The notes beneath the pieces were generated by a model. That model was given only the letters and a program-made list of their open reading frames with translations, did not search any database and was not told the DNA's origin. 64,000 nucleotides of DNA from Sphingomonas jejuensis (lineage in GTDB: Bacteria > Pseudomonadota > Alphaproteobacteria > Sphingomonadales > Sphingomonadaceae): positions 1,116,001 through 1,180,000 of the forward strand of contig NZ_JAATJE010000001.1 in the NCBI RefSeq assembly GCF_011927695.1, given 5' to 3'. The translations under genes and the position numbers were made by a program. Position 1 is the stretch's first letter. Every line of letters starts with the position of its first letter. Shown here piece by piece: positions 1-7,968 of this stretch.

Positions 1-201
1 GCGCCAGTCGGGCAGCAGCTCATCAAGTCCGATCGGGTCGATCACCGCGCCCGACAGGATGTGGGCACCGACCTCCGACCCCTTTTCCAGAACGCACACG
101 GAGACATCGCCGAGCTGTTTGAGCCGGATCGCGGCCGACAGCCCTGCCGGGCCGGCCCCCACGATCACGACATCATAGGGCATTGATTCCCGATCGCTCA
201 T
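1..201 (-). CDS. Electron transfer flavoprotein-ubiquinone oxidoreductase, N-terminal part
   Basis: Only the first 67 codons lie in the window; the gene runs off the left edge. Residues 9-27 read [19 protein letters not shown], the GxGxxG dinucleotide-binding loop for FAD, followed by a stretch ending [20 protein letters not shown], which is characteristic of ETF-QO. The family is a membrane-associated flavin and 4Fe-4S enzyme that passes electrons from acyl-CoA and other dehydrogenases, through electron transfer flavoprotein, to ubiquinone. ATG at 201 is the likely start; an internal ATG at 183 is also possible. It diverges from the glycosylase-like gene with about 95 bases between starts. 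The family call is good from these residues, but the iron-sulfur domain lies outside the window. Confidence 0.85.
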   Translation of the reverse strand, partial: MSDRESMPYDVVIVGAGPAGLSAAIRLKQLGDVSVCVLEKGSEVGAHILSGAVIDPIGLDELLPDWR

Positions 202-296
202 GGCGATGAACGCTCCTCTCCGGCGGCACGGATCGGCCCGTGCGCGCAACCACTTGTCACGATCGGCGTGCCCCCGGATTGACCGGTCCGTCAAGC

Positions 297-1031
297 ATGG
301 ACTCTAAGGATCGCATGGACGCGGGGGGACGGATCGACACGGACGCGGCGCTGAGCTTGCTCGGCTGGTGGGACGAAGCGGGCGTCGGCGCGCCGGTGTC
401 CGAGGTGCCGCGTGACTGGCTGGCGCGCAAGGCGCCGCCGTCCGCACCTGCAGCGACAGCGGCTCCGGCGGCATCGCTGGCCGGCCTGCCTGACACCTTG
501 CAAGACTTTGTTGAGTGGCGGCTCCGCGGTGACGACCTGCCCGACGCAGGCTGGGGATCGCCGCGTATCCGAGGCGGCAGCGAGCCTGCCGCCTTGATGG
601 TGCTGGTGGACATGCCGGAGCCGGACGACGGCGAGCAGTTGATGGCGGGCGATGTCGGGCGGCTGTTCGACAGGATGCTGGCGGCGATCGGTCACAGTCG
701 GGAGACCATCTGTCTGGCCGCCATCGCATGGGCGCGTCCGCCCGGCGGCGCGATCCCGCCGGCAGCGGCGGAGCGGCTCGCCGCGCTGGCACGCCACCAT
801 GTGGCCTTGGTGGCGCCGAAACGGCTGCTGCTGATGGGTCAGGCGACGAGCCGTGCGCTTCTCACGACGGAACTCAGCCAGGCGCGCGGATCGGAGGTTC
901 CGGTTAACGTCGGTTCGGGACAATGCGAAGCGATCGTCACCTATCATCCGCGCATGCTGATGAAGACACCGGCGGCCAAGCCGGGCGCATGGCGCGACCT
1001 GCTGGCGCTGAAGAGGGGATTGGAAGCATGA
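297..1031 (+). CDS. Uracil-DNA glycosylase superfamily protein, divergent
   Basis: A 244-residue protein with the C-terminal signature of family 4-like uracil-DNA glycosylases: [20 protein letters not shown] resembles the HPS/R-x-LL loop followed by the K-x-x-W helix. The middle, [20 protein letters not shown], fits the same fold. It departs from the classical family in two ways: the GEAPG water-activating motif reads VDMPEPDD, and the four cysteines that hold the 4Fe-4S cluster are absent. It may be a cluster-less relative with altered chemistry. ATG at 297 was chosen over an upstream GTG at 240 because the conserved [13 protein letters not shown] segment begins soon after; ATG 315 is another option. 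The stop overlaps the start of the lytic transglycosylase gene by 4 bases. Confidence 0.7.
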   Translation: MDSKDRMDAGGRIDTDAALSLLGWWDEAGVGAPVSEVPRDWLARKAPPSAPAATAAPAASLAGLPDTLQDFVEWRLRGDDLPDAGWGSPRIRGGSEPAALMVLVDMPEPDDGEQLMAGDVGRLFDRMLAAIGHSRETICLAAIAWARPPGGAIPPAAAERLAALARHHVALVAPKRLLLMGQATSRALLTTELSQARGSEVPVNVGSGQCEAIVTYHPRMLMKTPAAKPGAWRDLLALKRGLEA

Positions 1032-2819
1032 AGCGCATCTGGCTGATGGCCGCGGCTGCCGCCACTGCACCGACGGCCCTGCATGCGGACGAGGGCACCG
1101 CAGCCGCCGCCACCGCCGCGAGCAGCGTTCCGGCCCGGGTGATCGCCCGCGCGGCCGACCGGCTGCCGGCATTGCTGACCCCGGCCGAGCGCGAGCGTTA
1201 CAGCGCCGCCTATCGCGCCATCGACGAACAGCGCTGGGCAGAGGCGCAGGCGCTGCTCGACGGTGCGCCGGGCGGCCTGCTGACGCTGGCGGCGAAAGCG
1301 GAGCTCTACACGGCGGCCGGGTCGCCGCGGGTCGAGCTGCCGCAGCTGATGGAGGTGCTGAGCGGCGCGCCGCAGTTGCCGCAGGCGCAGCAGCTGGCGC
1401 GGCTGGCGGCGAGCCGGGGCGGCACCGCCATGCCGGCGCTGCCCGGCGAGCACAGGCTCACCTGGCTGGGCAGCGCGCCGATCCGCGCGCGTGCGACCCC
1501 GCAGCGGCTGGACGCGGCCGGCACCGCGTTGATGACGGCCATCAACCCCCTGATCGTCGACAACCGGCCGGCCGACGCGGAGGCGCTGGTCACCGCCGCG
1601 ACCGGGACCGTCACGCCCGAGGCGATGACGGAGGCGCGCCAGCGGGTCGCCTGGTCCTACTACATCACCGGCGACGACCTGAACGCCCGGCGGGTGGCAA
1701 GCGGCGCGGTGAGCGGCATCGGCCGTGGCGAGTGGGCGGTGCAGGCCGACTGGGTGCTCGGCCTGGCGGCGTGGCGGCAGAACGATTGGACGGCGGCGGC
1801 GAACGCCTTCACCGCCGTATCGCGCGCCGGCGAGGATGCCGAGATGCGCGCAGCCGGCCATTACTGGGCGGCGCGGGCCGACATGGCGGGCGGCCGCCCG
1901 CAGCAGGTGGAACCGCGCCTGCGCGTTGCGGCGCAGAGCCCGGAGACCTTCTACGGCCTGATCGCCGCGCAGGCGCTCGGCATGACGCAGCTGGCGGTGG
2001 ACCGCGCGCTGGAATTCGGCCAGGCCGACCGGGCGCGGCTGGAGAGCTGCATCAATTCGCGCATCGCCATCGCGCTCGTCGAGATCGGCCAGGATCGGCG
2101 CGCGGGTGCGGTGCTGCAGCACCAGGCGCGGATCGGGGCCAGCGCGGAGCATGCCTCCTTGTTGCGGCTCGCCCGGCAGCTGGATCTGGCGGAGACGCAG
2201 CTGTGGCTGGCGCACAACGGTCCGCAGGGTGCGCGTCCCGCCCTTGCCGCCCGCTATCCCGCGCCGGCCTGGACGCCGGAGGGCGGATGGCGGGTCGACC
2301 GGTCGCTGGTCTATGCCCATGCCCTGCAGGAATCGCGCTTCCGCACGGACGTGACGAGCCCGGCGGGCGCACAGGGACTGTTGCAGGTGCGGCCGGGCAC
2401 CGCCGGCGACATCGCCCGCGCGCGCGGACGGACGATCGCGCCGGCGCAGCTGTTCGTGCCCGCCACCAACATGGAATATGGCCAGAGCTATATCGAGCGG
2501 CTGCGCGACATGCGCGCGACCGGCGGGCTGCTGCCCAAGGTGATCGCGGCCTACAATGCCGGCCCCGCGCCGGTGGAGACGTGGAACACGCGCAACTTCG
2601 ATCGCGGCGATCCCCTGCTCTACATCGAGAGCCTGCCCTATTGGGAAACCCGCGGCTATGTGCCGATCGTGCTGCGAAATTACTGGATGTACCAGCGGCA
2701 GGCGGGCGAGGCATCGGGCAGCCTGAAGGCGATCGCCGAGGGGGCCTGGCCGCGCTTCCCGGGATCGCCGGGCGCGCAGTCGGTCAGGCTGAACCAGGGC
2801 GGACCGGCGCGGATGGCCA

Positions 2820-2830
<11 letters not shown>
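1028..2830 (+). CDS. Lytic murein transglycosylase (Slt family)
   Basis: A 600-residue periplasmic enzyme that would cleave the MurNAc-GlcNAc bond of peptidoglycan to give 1,6-anhydro ends. Residues 1-19 ([20 protein letters not shown]) form a signal peptide. A long alanine-rich helical region like the Slt70 ring fills the middle. The catalytic goose-lysozyme-like domain starts near residue 428: ALQESRF holds the catalytic Glu435, followed by SPAGAQGLLQVRPGTA and the IAAYNAGPAPVETW motif, all typical of SLT domains. The start at 1028 overlaps the preceding stop, and the 3' end overlaps moaB by 11 bases. A larger open frame begins upstream at 923, but it would place residues before the signal peptide. 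Confidence 0.9.
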
Positions 2831-3335
<505 letters not shown>

Positions 3336-3436
3336 TCCGGACCGGAAGTTAACCTGTTCTTCGCCGGTCGTGTCGCAAAGCCTTGATTCAGGGTCCCCGA
3401 ACAAGGCGTTTGGCAACAGTGCTAGCGGCATTGCAG

Positions 3437-3949
3437 ATGAATCTTCGGCCGCGCGAGGCCAGGCGCAAGGTGCTGATCCCGTCGCGGATGCGGCTGGGGG
3501 CGGACTGGGTGGATGTATGCATCCACAACATGTCATCGTTCGGCATGCTGGTCGGCGGCGATGATGCGCCGGCCGCCGGCAGCTATGTCGACATCCGGCG
3601 CGGCACCCATGTCATCATCGGCCGCGTCGTGTGGCGCAAGGACCGCTTCTTCGGCGTCCGCACGCAGGATCGGCTGGACATCGATTCGATCGTCAACGAG
3701 CCGCGGCTCGCCAAGCGCCCGCAGGCGCAGCAGACACCGGCCGAGCGCCGGACCCAGTCGCGCCTGCTGGCCGAAGCGGTGATCGCCGACCGGGTCGAGA
3801 AAAGCCGGAAGCTGTCGTCTGCGCTGCAATTCGGGCTGATGGTGCTGGCGGGACTTGCCGTGTCCGCAATCGCCGCGACGGAGGTGTACGAGGTGCTCGC
3901 CAAGCCGTTCGCGTCGGTCGGCAGCGCGATCGGCGGCGGAGACCGCTGA
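3437..3949 (+). CDS. PilZ-domain protein with C-terminal membrane helix
   Basis: A 170-residue protein. The N terminus holds a PilZ domain: an R-rich stretch REARRKVLIPSRMRL followed about 20 residues later by NMSSFGM, matching the RxxxR and D/NxSxxG motifs that bind cyclic-di-GMP. Near the C terminus LQFGLMVLAGLAVSAIAAT is a probable transmembrane helix, so the protein should report cyclic-di-GMP at the inner membrane. The family is often tied to motility, polysaccharide or surface attachment; the target here is unknown. ATG 3437 was chosen as start; a frame from TTG 3383 would add 18 residues with no conserved content. It converges with pspF, with 7 bases between stops. Confidence 0.8.
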   Translation: MNLRPREARRKVLIPSRMRLGADWVDVCIHNMSSFGMLVGGDDAPAAGSYVDIRRGTHVIIGRVVWRKDRFFGVRTQDRLDIDSIVNEPRLAKRPQAQQTPAERRTQSRLLAEAVIADRVEKSRKLSSALQFGLMVLAGLAVSAIAATEVYEVLAKPFASVGSAIGGGDR

Positions 3950-3969
3950 AGGCCCGTTATTCGGCCTTC
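3948..3969. terminator. Possible two-way terminator between the PilZ gene and pspF
   Basis: GAAGGCC at 3948-3954 and GGCCTTC at 3963-3969 form a perfect 7-base stem with an 8-base loop. The stem covers the PilZ stop codon, and the pspF stop codon sits in the loop. There is no long T run on either side, so the terminator role is inferred from position and symmetry only. Confidence 0.35.
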
Positions 3970-5000
3970 TGTTCGACCTGCAGCAGTTCGTGCCGGCGCA
4001 GCGCGTGGCGCAGCTGATCATAGGTGAGCGCCAGCGCCTTTGCCGTCATGCGCTGATTGTAACGACAGTCGCGCAGCGCGTTTTCGAGCAGCTGCCGCTC
4101 ATAGGCAGCCGTGGCGGCGCGAAAGTCCGTGCAGGGTTCGGCCGGTGGCATGACGATGGTCACCGGCAGGTCGGCCTCAGGCGCCCTTGCCTCGACCTTG
4201 GGACGCGCGCCCTCCCCGACCGGCTGCCAGGGTGAGGCGAAGGGATCGAAGTCGATGTCCCCGATCGCCGTCTCCGGATCGTCCCAGCGGTAGACCGCGC
4301 GTTCGACGACGTTGCGGAGCTCCCGGACATTGCCGGGCCAGGAATAATGGCGCAGCGCCTCGGCCGCGTCGGCCGAAAAGCCGGGCCAGTGCGGCCAGCC
4401 GAGCTCCGACGCCATGCGTCGGCCGAAATAGTCGGCGAGCACGGGAACGTCACCATCGCGCGCACGAAGTGGCGGAAGCGTCAACACCTCGAACGACAGG
4501 CGGTCCAGCAGGTCGGCGCGAAAGCGACCGCGATCAACCATCTGGGGCAGATTTTCGTTGGTGGCGGCGACGATGCGCACGTCCACACGGATCTGCCGGT
4601 TGGAGCCGATGCGCGTGACCTCACCATATTCGATCGCGCGCAGCAGCCTTTCCTGTGCACCGGACGACAGCGTGCCGAGCTCATCAAGGAACAGCGTACC
4701 GCCGTCGGCTTCCTCGAACCGGCCCGGGCGAGCGCGCGATGCGCCGGTAAAGGCGCCGGCCTCGTGACCGAACAGCTCCGCCTCGATGAGCGTTTCGGGC
4801 AGCGCCGCGCAATTCATGACGACAAGCGGGCCTGACCAGCGCGCACTAAGCCGGTGGAGGCGTTCGGCGACGAGCTCCTTGCCCGTGCCACGCTCACCGA
4901 TGACCAGAACCGGGCGGTTCAGCGCGGCCGCGCGGCTGACCCGCTCGATCGTGTCGAGAAAGGCGGTGGATTGCCCGATCGACTGGTTCTCGCGGTCCAT
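3957..5000 (-). CDS. pspF: Psp operon transcriptional activator PspF (sigma-54 dependent)
   Basis: A 347-residue bacterial enhancer-binding protein without an N-terminal receiver domain, as in PspF. Walker A is GERGTGKE (residues 35-42). The sigma-54 contact loop GAFTGA is present in ELFGHEAGAFTGAS, Walker B reads GGTLFLDELG, and the arginine-finger region SWPGNVRELRNVVERA follows. A Fis-type helix-turn-helix ends the protein (NQRMTAKALALTYDQLRHAL). In the family, PspA binds the AAA+ domain and holds it inactive until envelope stress. ATG 5000 was chosen because the PspF-like sequence starts there; the frame stays open to 5123. It diverges from the psp genes, and the sigma-54-type promoter lies between. 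Confidence 0.92.
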   Translation of the reverse strand: MDRENQSIGQSTAFLDTIERVSRAAALNRPVLVIGERGTGKELVAERLHRLSARWSGPLVVMNCAALPETLIEAELFGHEAGAFTGASRARPGRFEEADGGTLFLDELGTLSSGAQERLLRAIEYGEVTRIGSNRQIRVDVRIVAATNENLPQMVDRGRFRADLLDRLSFEVLTLPPLRARDGDVPVLADYFGRRMASELGWPHWPGFSADAAEALRHYSWPGNVRELRNVVERAVYRWDDPETAIGDIDFDPFASPWQPVGEGARPKVEARAPEADLPVTIVMPPAEPCTDFRAATAAYERQLLENALRDCRYNQRMTAKALALTYDQLRHALRRHELLQVEQKAE

Positions 5001-5100
5001 GACCCGCATTTTGGCGTACAATCCCAAGCCTTGGCAATAACCGTCATGCCGGAGTGCGCGTCGCGCCATTAAGGACGCTGAAAGTCTTGGGTTTTCCGAT

Positions 5101-5117
5101 TTGGCACGGTTTCTGCA
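5101..5117 (+). promoter_or_regulatory. Sigma-54 promoter of the psp operon
   Basis: TTGGCACGGTTTCTGCA carries the invariant GG (5103-5104) and GC (5115-5116) exactly 10 bases apart, with the TGGCACG -24 element intact and one mismatch in the -12 element (CTGC for TTGC). It lies 37 bases before the first small gene and faces away from pspF, which encodes a sigma-54 activator. Predicted transcription start is near 5128. PspF-binding sites should lie in 5001-5090, but I could not define them. Confidence 0.85.
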
Positions 5118-5153
5118 AAGCATGTTGCAACAGCCGATCCAGGGAGATGACCG

Positions 5154-5318
5154 ATGACCAGCACGACCAGCAAGACCCTTCCCGCCCTTCTCTGCACGAT
5201 CGTGTTCAGCGCCACCTGCGTGCTGAGCGCCGTCGGACCGGCGATTACGGGCGGGTCGACGTCGGCCGCGCCGGCCACGCAGCTGGCGGTTCCGACCGCT
5301 TCGGCGATGCTCGCATGA
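5154..5318 (+). CDS. 54-residue peptide, first gene of the psp operon
   Basis: A small gene starting at ATG 5154 with AGGGAG 7 bases upstream. The product begins MTSTTSKTLPALLCTIVFSA and goes on CVLSAVGPA, a basic N terminus then a hydrophobic stretch, followed by a 25-residue Ala/Thr/Ser-rich tail. It would be either a secreted peptide (cleavage possible after SAVGPA) or a single-pass membrane peptide. I do not recognise a family. It is the first cistron after the sigma-54 promoter, and its TGA overlaps an ATG (5315) that is in frame with pspA, suggesting coupling. A role in envelope stress is inferred from position only. Confidence 0.65.
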   Translation: MTSTTSKTLPALLCTIVFSATCVLSAVGPAITGGSTSAAPATQLAVPTASAMLA

Positions 5319-5383
5319 ACGAGCTGAGCCGCGCTAGGGTGACGCCTCACCCGCTTCAGTCCTTGTTTCAGGAGTTCGCATCC

Positions 5384-6052
5384 ATGGGCATCTTTTCCCG
5401 CACCCGGGACATCATCGCCGCCAATGTCACCGACCTGCTGGATCGCGCGGACGATCCGGCGAAGATGATCCGCATGATCATCCTGGAGATGGAGGAAACG
5501 CTGGTGGAGGTGCGCGCATCCGCCGCCCGCACCATCGCCGACCAGAAGGAGATGCGGCGCCACATCGACAAGCTGCGCGACATGCAGTCCAACTGGCAGG
5601 AGAAGGCCGAGCTCGCCCTGTCGAAGGGGCGCGAGGACCTGGCCAAGGCGGCGCTGATCGAGAAGCAGAAGGCGACCGACATGATCGGCCGGCTGGAAGC
5701 CGAGGTCGCGCAGTATGAGGACGTGCTGCGCGGGTCGGAAGGCGACATCGCCAAGCTGCAGTCGAAGCTGCGCGAGGCGCGGACCCGCCAGGCCGCGATC
5801 AACCAGCGGCTGGAGACGGCGGAGAACCGCTTCAAGATGCGGTCGATCTATGCCGGTCCGCGCATCGACGAGGCCTTTTCCAAGTTCGAGACGCTGGAGC
5901 GCCGGGCCGACCTGGCCGAAGGGCGCGCCGAGGCGGCCGCCTTTGGTGCGGCACCCAAGAGCCTGGAGGAGGAGATTTCCGAGCTCCGTTCCGCCGAAGC
6001 GGTCGATGCCGAGCTGGCCGCGCTGAAGGCGCGCCTGGGCAAGGAGGACTGA
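5384..6052 (+). CDS. pspA: Phage shock protein A (PspA)
   Basis: A 222-residue PspA/IM30 protein of the ESCRT-III superfamily. It starts MGIFSRTRDIIAANVTDLLD, the amphipathic helix that binds stressed inner membrane, followed by long heptad-rich helices through residue 190. The family both inhibits PspF and forms membrane-stabilising scaffolds. ATG 5384, preceded by AGGAG, fits the conserved MGIF start. An in-frame ATG at 5315 would add 23 residues, and one at 5147 would add 79; both would bury the amphipathic helix and are unlikely. The stop is 4 bases from pspB. Confidence 0.95.
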   Translation: MGIFSRTRDIIAANVTDLLDRADDPAKMIRMIILEMEETLVEVRASAARTIADQKEMRRHIDKLRDMQSNWQEKAELALSKGREDLAKAALIEKQKATDMIGRLEAEVAQYEDVLRGSEGDIAKLQSKLREARTRQAAINQRLETAENRFKMRSIYAGPRIDEAFSKFETLERRADLAEGRAEAAAFGAAPKSLEEEISELRSAEAVDAELAALKARLGKED

Positions 6053-6056
6053 GGCC

Positions 6057-6383
6057 ATGGAAGACATCCTGGTCCCGATCTTCGTCTGCGGCTTCCTGTT
6101 CATCGGCGTGCCGTGGCTGATCCTCCATTATGTCTCGTCCTGGAAGAAGATGGGCGGCGGCATCACACGCGAAGACGAGCAGCTGCTCGACGACCTGCAC
6201 GAGATGGCGCGCCGGCTGGACGACCGGATGAACACGATCGAGCGCATCTTCGCCGCCGAGAACCCGGACTGGAAGCCGAGCGCGCCGCGCCTGAGCGCCC
6301 GCGACGACGAAGACCGCTTCATCGGACAGAATTTCGACCGTGGAGAGCGCCGCGAACCAATCGACTGGCGCCGCCAGGGCTGA
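6057..6383 (+). CDS. pspB: Envelope stress response membrane protein PspB
   Basis: A 108-residue protein. Residues 4-25 (ILVPIFVCGFLFIGVPWLIL) form the single transmembrane helix, and a cytoplasmic helix follows (LLDDLHEMARRLDDRMNTIE) that matches the PspB leucine-zipper-like segment. In enterobacteria PspB works with PspC to pull PspA off PspF. This copy is about 35 residues longer than E. coli PspB; the extra tail after residue 72 is charged and probably disordered. The segment RMNTIERIFAAENPDW resembles the start of the tail motif seen in the downstream small proteins. Confidence 0.9.
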   Translation: MEDILVPIFVCGFLFIGVPWLILHYVSSWKKMGGGITREDEQLLDDLHEMARRLDDRMNTIERIFAAENPDWKPSAPRLSARDDEDRFIGQNFDRGERREPIDWRRQG

Positions 6384-6407
6384 CCACATCAACAGGGGAG
6401 AGTTGAG

Positions 6408-6797
6408 ATGAATCCGCGCCGAACCAAATATTACCTCGATAAGCAGAACGCCAAGTGGAAGGGCGTGTGCGCCGGCATCGCAGATTATACCGGCGTCGAC
6501 GTGACGCTGGTGCGGGTCGCGACCGTGGTGCTGACGCTGCTCTCGTTCGGCGGCGGGCTTCCCTGGGGACTGGTCGCCTATGTGCTGACCGCCTGGATCG
6601 CCGACAACAAGCCCATCGGGCTCTACCAGTCGGACGAGGACCGGCGTTTCTGGCAGGGCGTGCGGCAATCGCCGCAGCGGTCCACCCGCGAGGTCAGCTC
6701 CCGCTTCCGCGAGCTCGACCGGCGGCTGGCGGACATGGAAGCCCATGTCACGAGCCGCAACACCCGGCTTGCCGACGAGATCGACAGCCTTCGCTGA
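6408..6797 (+). CDS. pspC: Envelope stress response membrane protein PspC
   Basis: A 129-residue PspC. The N-terminal YLDKQNAKWKGVCAGIADYT and GVDVTLVRVATVVLTLLSFG segments are the family hallmark, ending in one strong membrane helix (VLTLLSFGGGLPWGLVAYVL). The C-terminal third is a coiled coil, RELDRRLADMEAHVTSRNTR then LADEIDSLR. The same heptad pattern ends three of the next four small proteins. In known systems PspC senses secretin or envelope damage and binds PspA. It is preceded by GGGGAGAG. The gap of 51 bases before the next gene shows no terminator. Confidence 0.92.
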   Translation: MNPRRTKYYLDKQNAKWKGVCAGIADYTGVDVTLVRVATVVLTLLSFGGGLPWGLVAYVLTAWIADNKPIGLYQSDEDRRFWQGVRQSPQRSTREVSSRFRELDRRLADMEAHVTSRNTRLADEIDSLR

Positions 6798-6848
6798 GGC
6801 AGACCGGCCGGACGGGGCCCTGCGCGCCCCGCCGGCCAAGACAGGGAG

Positions 6849-7169
6849 ATGATCATGGACTTTCCATTCGGAGCCTTCGCCCCCGTCGCGGCGATCGTCG
6901 GCCTGGCCGCCATCGTTGGATGGGTGTTCACCACCTGGATGCGCGTGAAGAACGGCTATCCGCTGGATGGCGCCTGGGGGCAGGCCGTGTACCCGAAGAA
7001 GGACGAGGAAACGGCCGAGCGCGTGAAGCTGATCACGCAGGAGAACGCCCAGCTGCGCGCCGAGCTTGGCTCGATCAAGGACCGGCTCGCCAATGTCGAG
7101 CGCATCGTCACCGACGGATCGCACAGGCTTGATCAGGAGATCGAGATGCTGCGTGGCCGCGCCAACTAA
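6849..7169 (+). CDS. Small membrane protein with PspC-like coiled-coil tail (1 of 4)
   Basis: A 106-residue protein (104 from the alternative ATG 6855). A transmembrane helix at about residues 8-28 (FAPVAAIVGLAAIVGWVFTT) is followed by a charged cytoplasmic part. The last 33 residues read SIKDRLANVERIVTDGSHRL then DQEIEMLRGRAN, matching the PspC tail position by position at the L-x-x-E and E-I-x-x-L-R anchors. I recognise no named family. Position inside the psp operon and the shared tail suggest a role in sensing or in PspB/PspC assembly; this is inference. Confidence 0.75.
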   Translation: MIMDFPFGAFAPVAAIVGLAAIVGWVFTTWMRVKNGYPLDGAWGQAVYPKKDEETAERVKLITQENAQLRAELGSIKDRLANVERIVTDGSHRLDQEIEMLRGRAN

Positions 7170-7181
7170 GGAGAAGCACCG

Positions 7182-7448
7182 ATGAGCCCCGTGATGATCC
7201 CGATCCTGGCGCTGATGATCCCCATCGTGGCGATCGTGGCCGGCGCCGTGTTCAAGCCGTGGCTGGCCCACAAGGAACGCCAGCTCGAGCTCCAGTCGAA
7301 CATGGCCGCGGAAAAGGCCGCGCAATATGCGGCGCAGACCGAGCGGCTGGAACAGCGCGTCCGCGTGCTGGAGCGCATCGTGACGGACAAGGGCCTGCCC
7401 CTGGCCGACGAGATCGAGCGGCTGCGCGACACGCCGCCGCTGAACTGA
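7182..7448 (+). CDS. Small membrane protein with PspC-like coiled-coil tail (2 of 4)
   Basis: An 88-residue protein. Residues 3-25 (PVMIPILALMIPIVAIVAGA) form one membrane helix, then a PspB-like cytoplasmic helix (KERQLELQSNMAAEKAAQYA). It ends in the common motif RVRVLERIVTDKGLPLADEI then ERLRD. The overall shape, a short periplasmic N terminus, one helix and about 55 cytoplasmic coiled-coil residues, is that of PspB. It starts 12 bases after the previous stop with AAGGAG upstream. No homology beyond the motif could be judged by eye. Confidence 0.75.
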   Translation: MSPVMIPILALMIPIVAIVAGAVFKPWLAHKERQLELQSNMAAEKAAQYAAQTERLEQRVRVLERIVTDKGLPLADEIERLRDTPPLN

Positions 7449-7461
7449 AGGGGGAAGCGCC

Positions 7462-7704
7462 ATGGGTTTCGGAGAGACGCTGGTCGCGATCGTGATGATC
7501 ATCGCAATCGCGATCAGCAGCACGGTGCGATCCGGGCAGAAGGCGCACCGTCGCGGTGCCGCGCCGGGCGACATGCCGCGGATCGAGGATGCGGAGTTCC
7601 GCGCCCTGAAGGAGCGGGTCGCCGTTCTGGAACGGCTGGCGACCGATGACACGCGGCGGCTGGATCATGAGATCGAGCGGCTTCGCGACCGCGATCTTGC
7701 CTGA
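7462..7704 (+). CDS. Small membrane protein with PspC-like coiled-coil tail (3 of 4)
   Basis: An 80-residue protein. The N terminus GFGETLVAIVMIIAIAISST is a membrane helix. A proline-containing linker leads to EFRALKERVAVLERLATDDT then RRLDHEIERLRDRD, the clearest match to the shared tail. It is preceded by GGGGGAAG and starts 13 bases after the previous stop. Same architecture as the genes on either side, suggesting duplication within the operon followed by divergence of the membrane part. Confidence 0.75.
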   Translation: MGFGETLVAIVMIIAIAISSTVRSGQKAHRRGAAPGDMPRIEDAEFRALKERVAVLERLATDDTRRLDHEIERLRDRDLA

Positions 7705-7717
7705 GGAAGGTGGAGCG

Positions 7718-7954
7718 ATGACCGAGCTGACGATGCAATTGCTGGTGGCGGCGTCGGGCGTGCTGGGCGTGATCGTGGTCGCGCTCGCCACGCTGGCGGG
7801 ATGGCGGCAGTGGCTGGCGCTGAAGCGCGACGAACTTGCGGCGGCGCGGCCCGCGCCCGATCGGCACGGCAGCGTCGGCGAGCGCATCGAGATCGCCGAC
7901 CTGCGCGAGCGGGTGCGGCGGCTGGAGGCGATCGCGGCCGGGGTGGACCTCTGA
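7718..7954 (+). CDS. Small membrane protein with PspC-like coiled-coil tail (4 of 4)
   Basis: A 78-residue protein from ATG 7718, preceded by GAGGAAGG. The membrane helix is QLLVAASGVLGVIVVALATL. The cytoplasmic tail IADLRERVRRLEAIAAGVDL keeps only the first half of the shared motif and ends before the E-I-x-x-L-R part. It is the last gene of the psp array; sufE follows 14 bases later on the same strand and may be read from the same transcript. Function unknown. Confidence 0.7.
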   Translation: MTELTMQLLVAASGVLGVIVVALATLAGWRQWLALKRDELAAARPAPDRHGSVGERIEIADLRERVRRLEAIAAGVDL

Positions 7955-7968
7955 CGCCGGCGCCCTAA

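Noticed and set aside
5147-5383. N-terminal extensions of PspA from ATG 5147 or 5315
   Set aside because: They would bury the conserved amphipathic helix MGIFSRT, and they overlap the better supported 54-residue frame.
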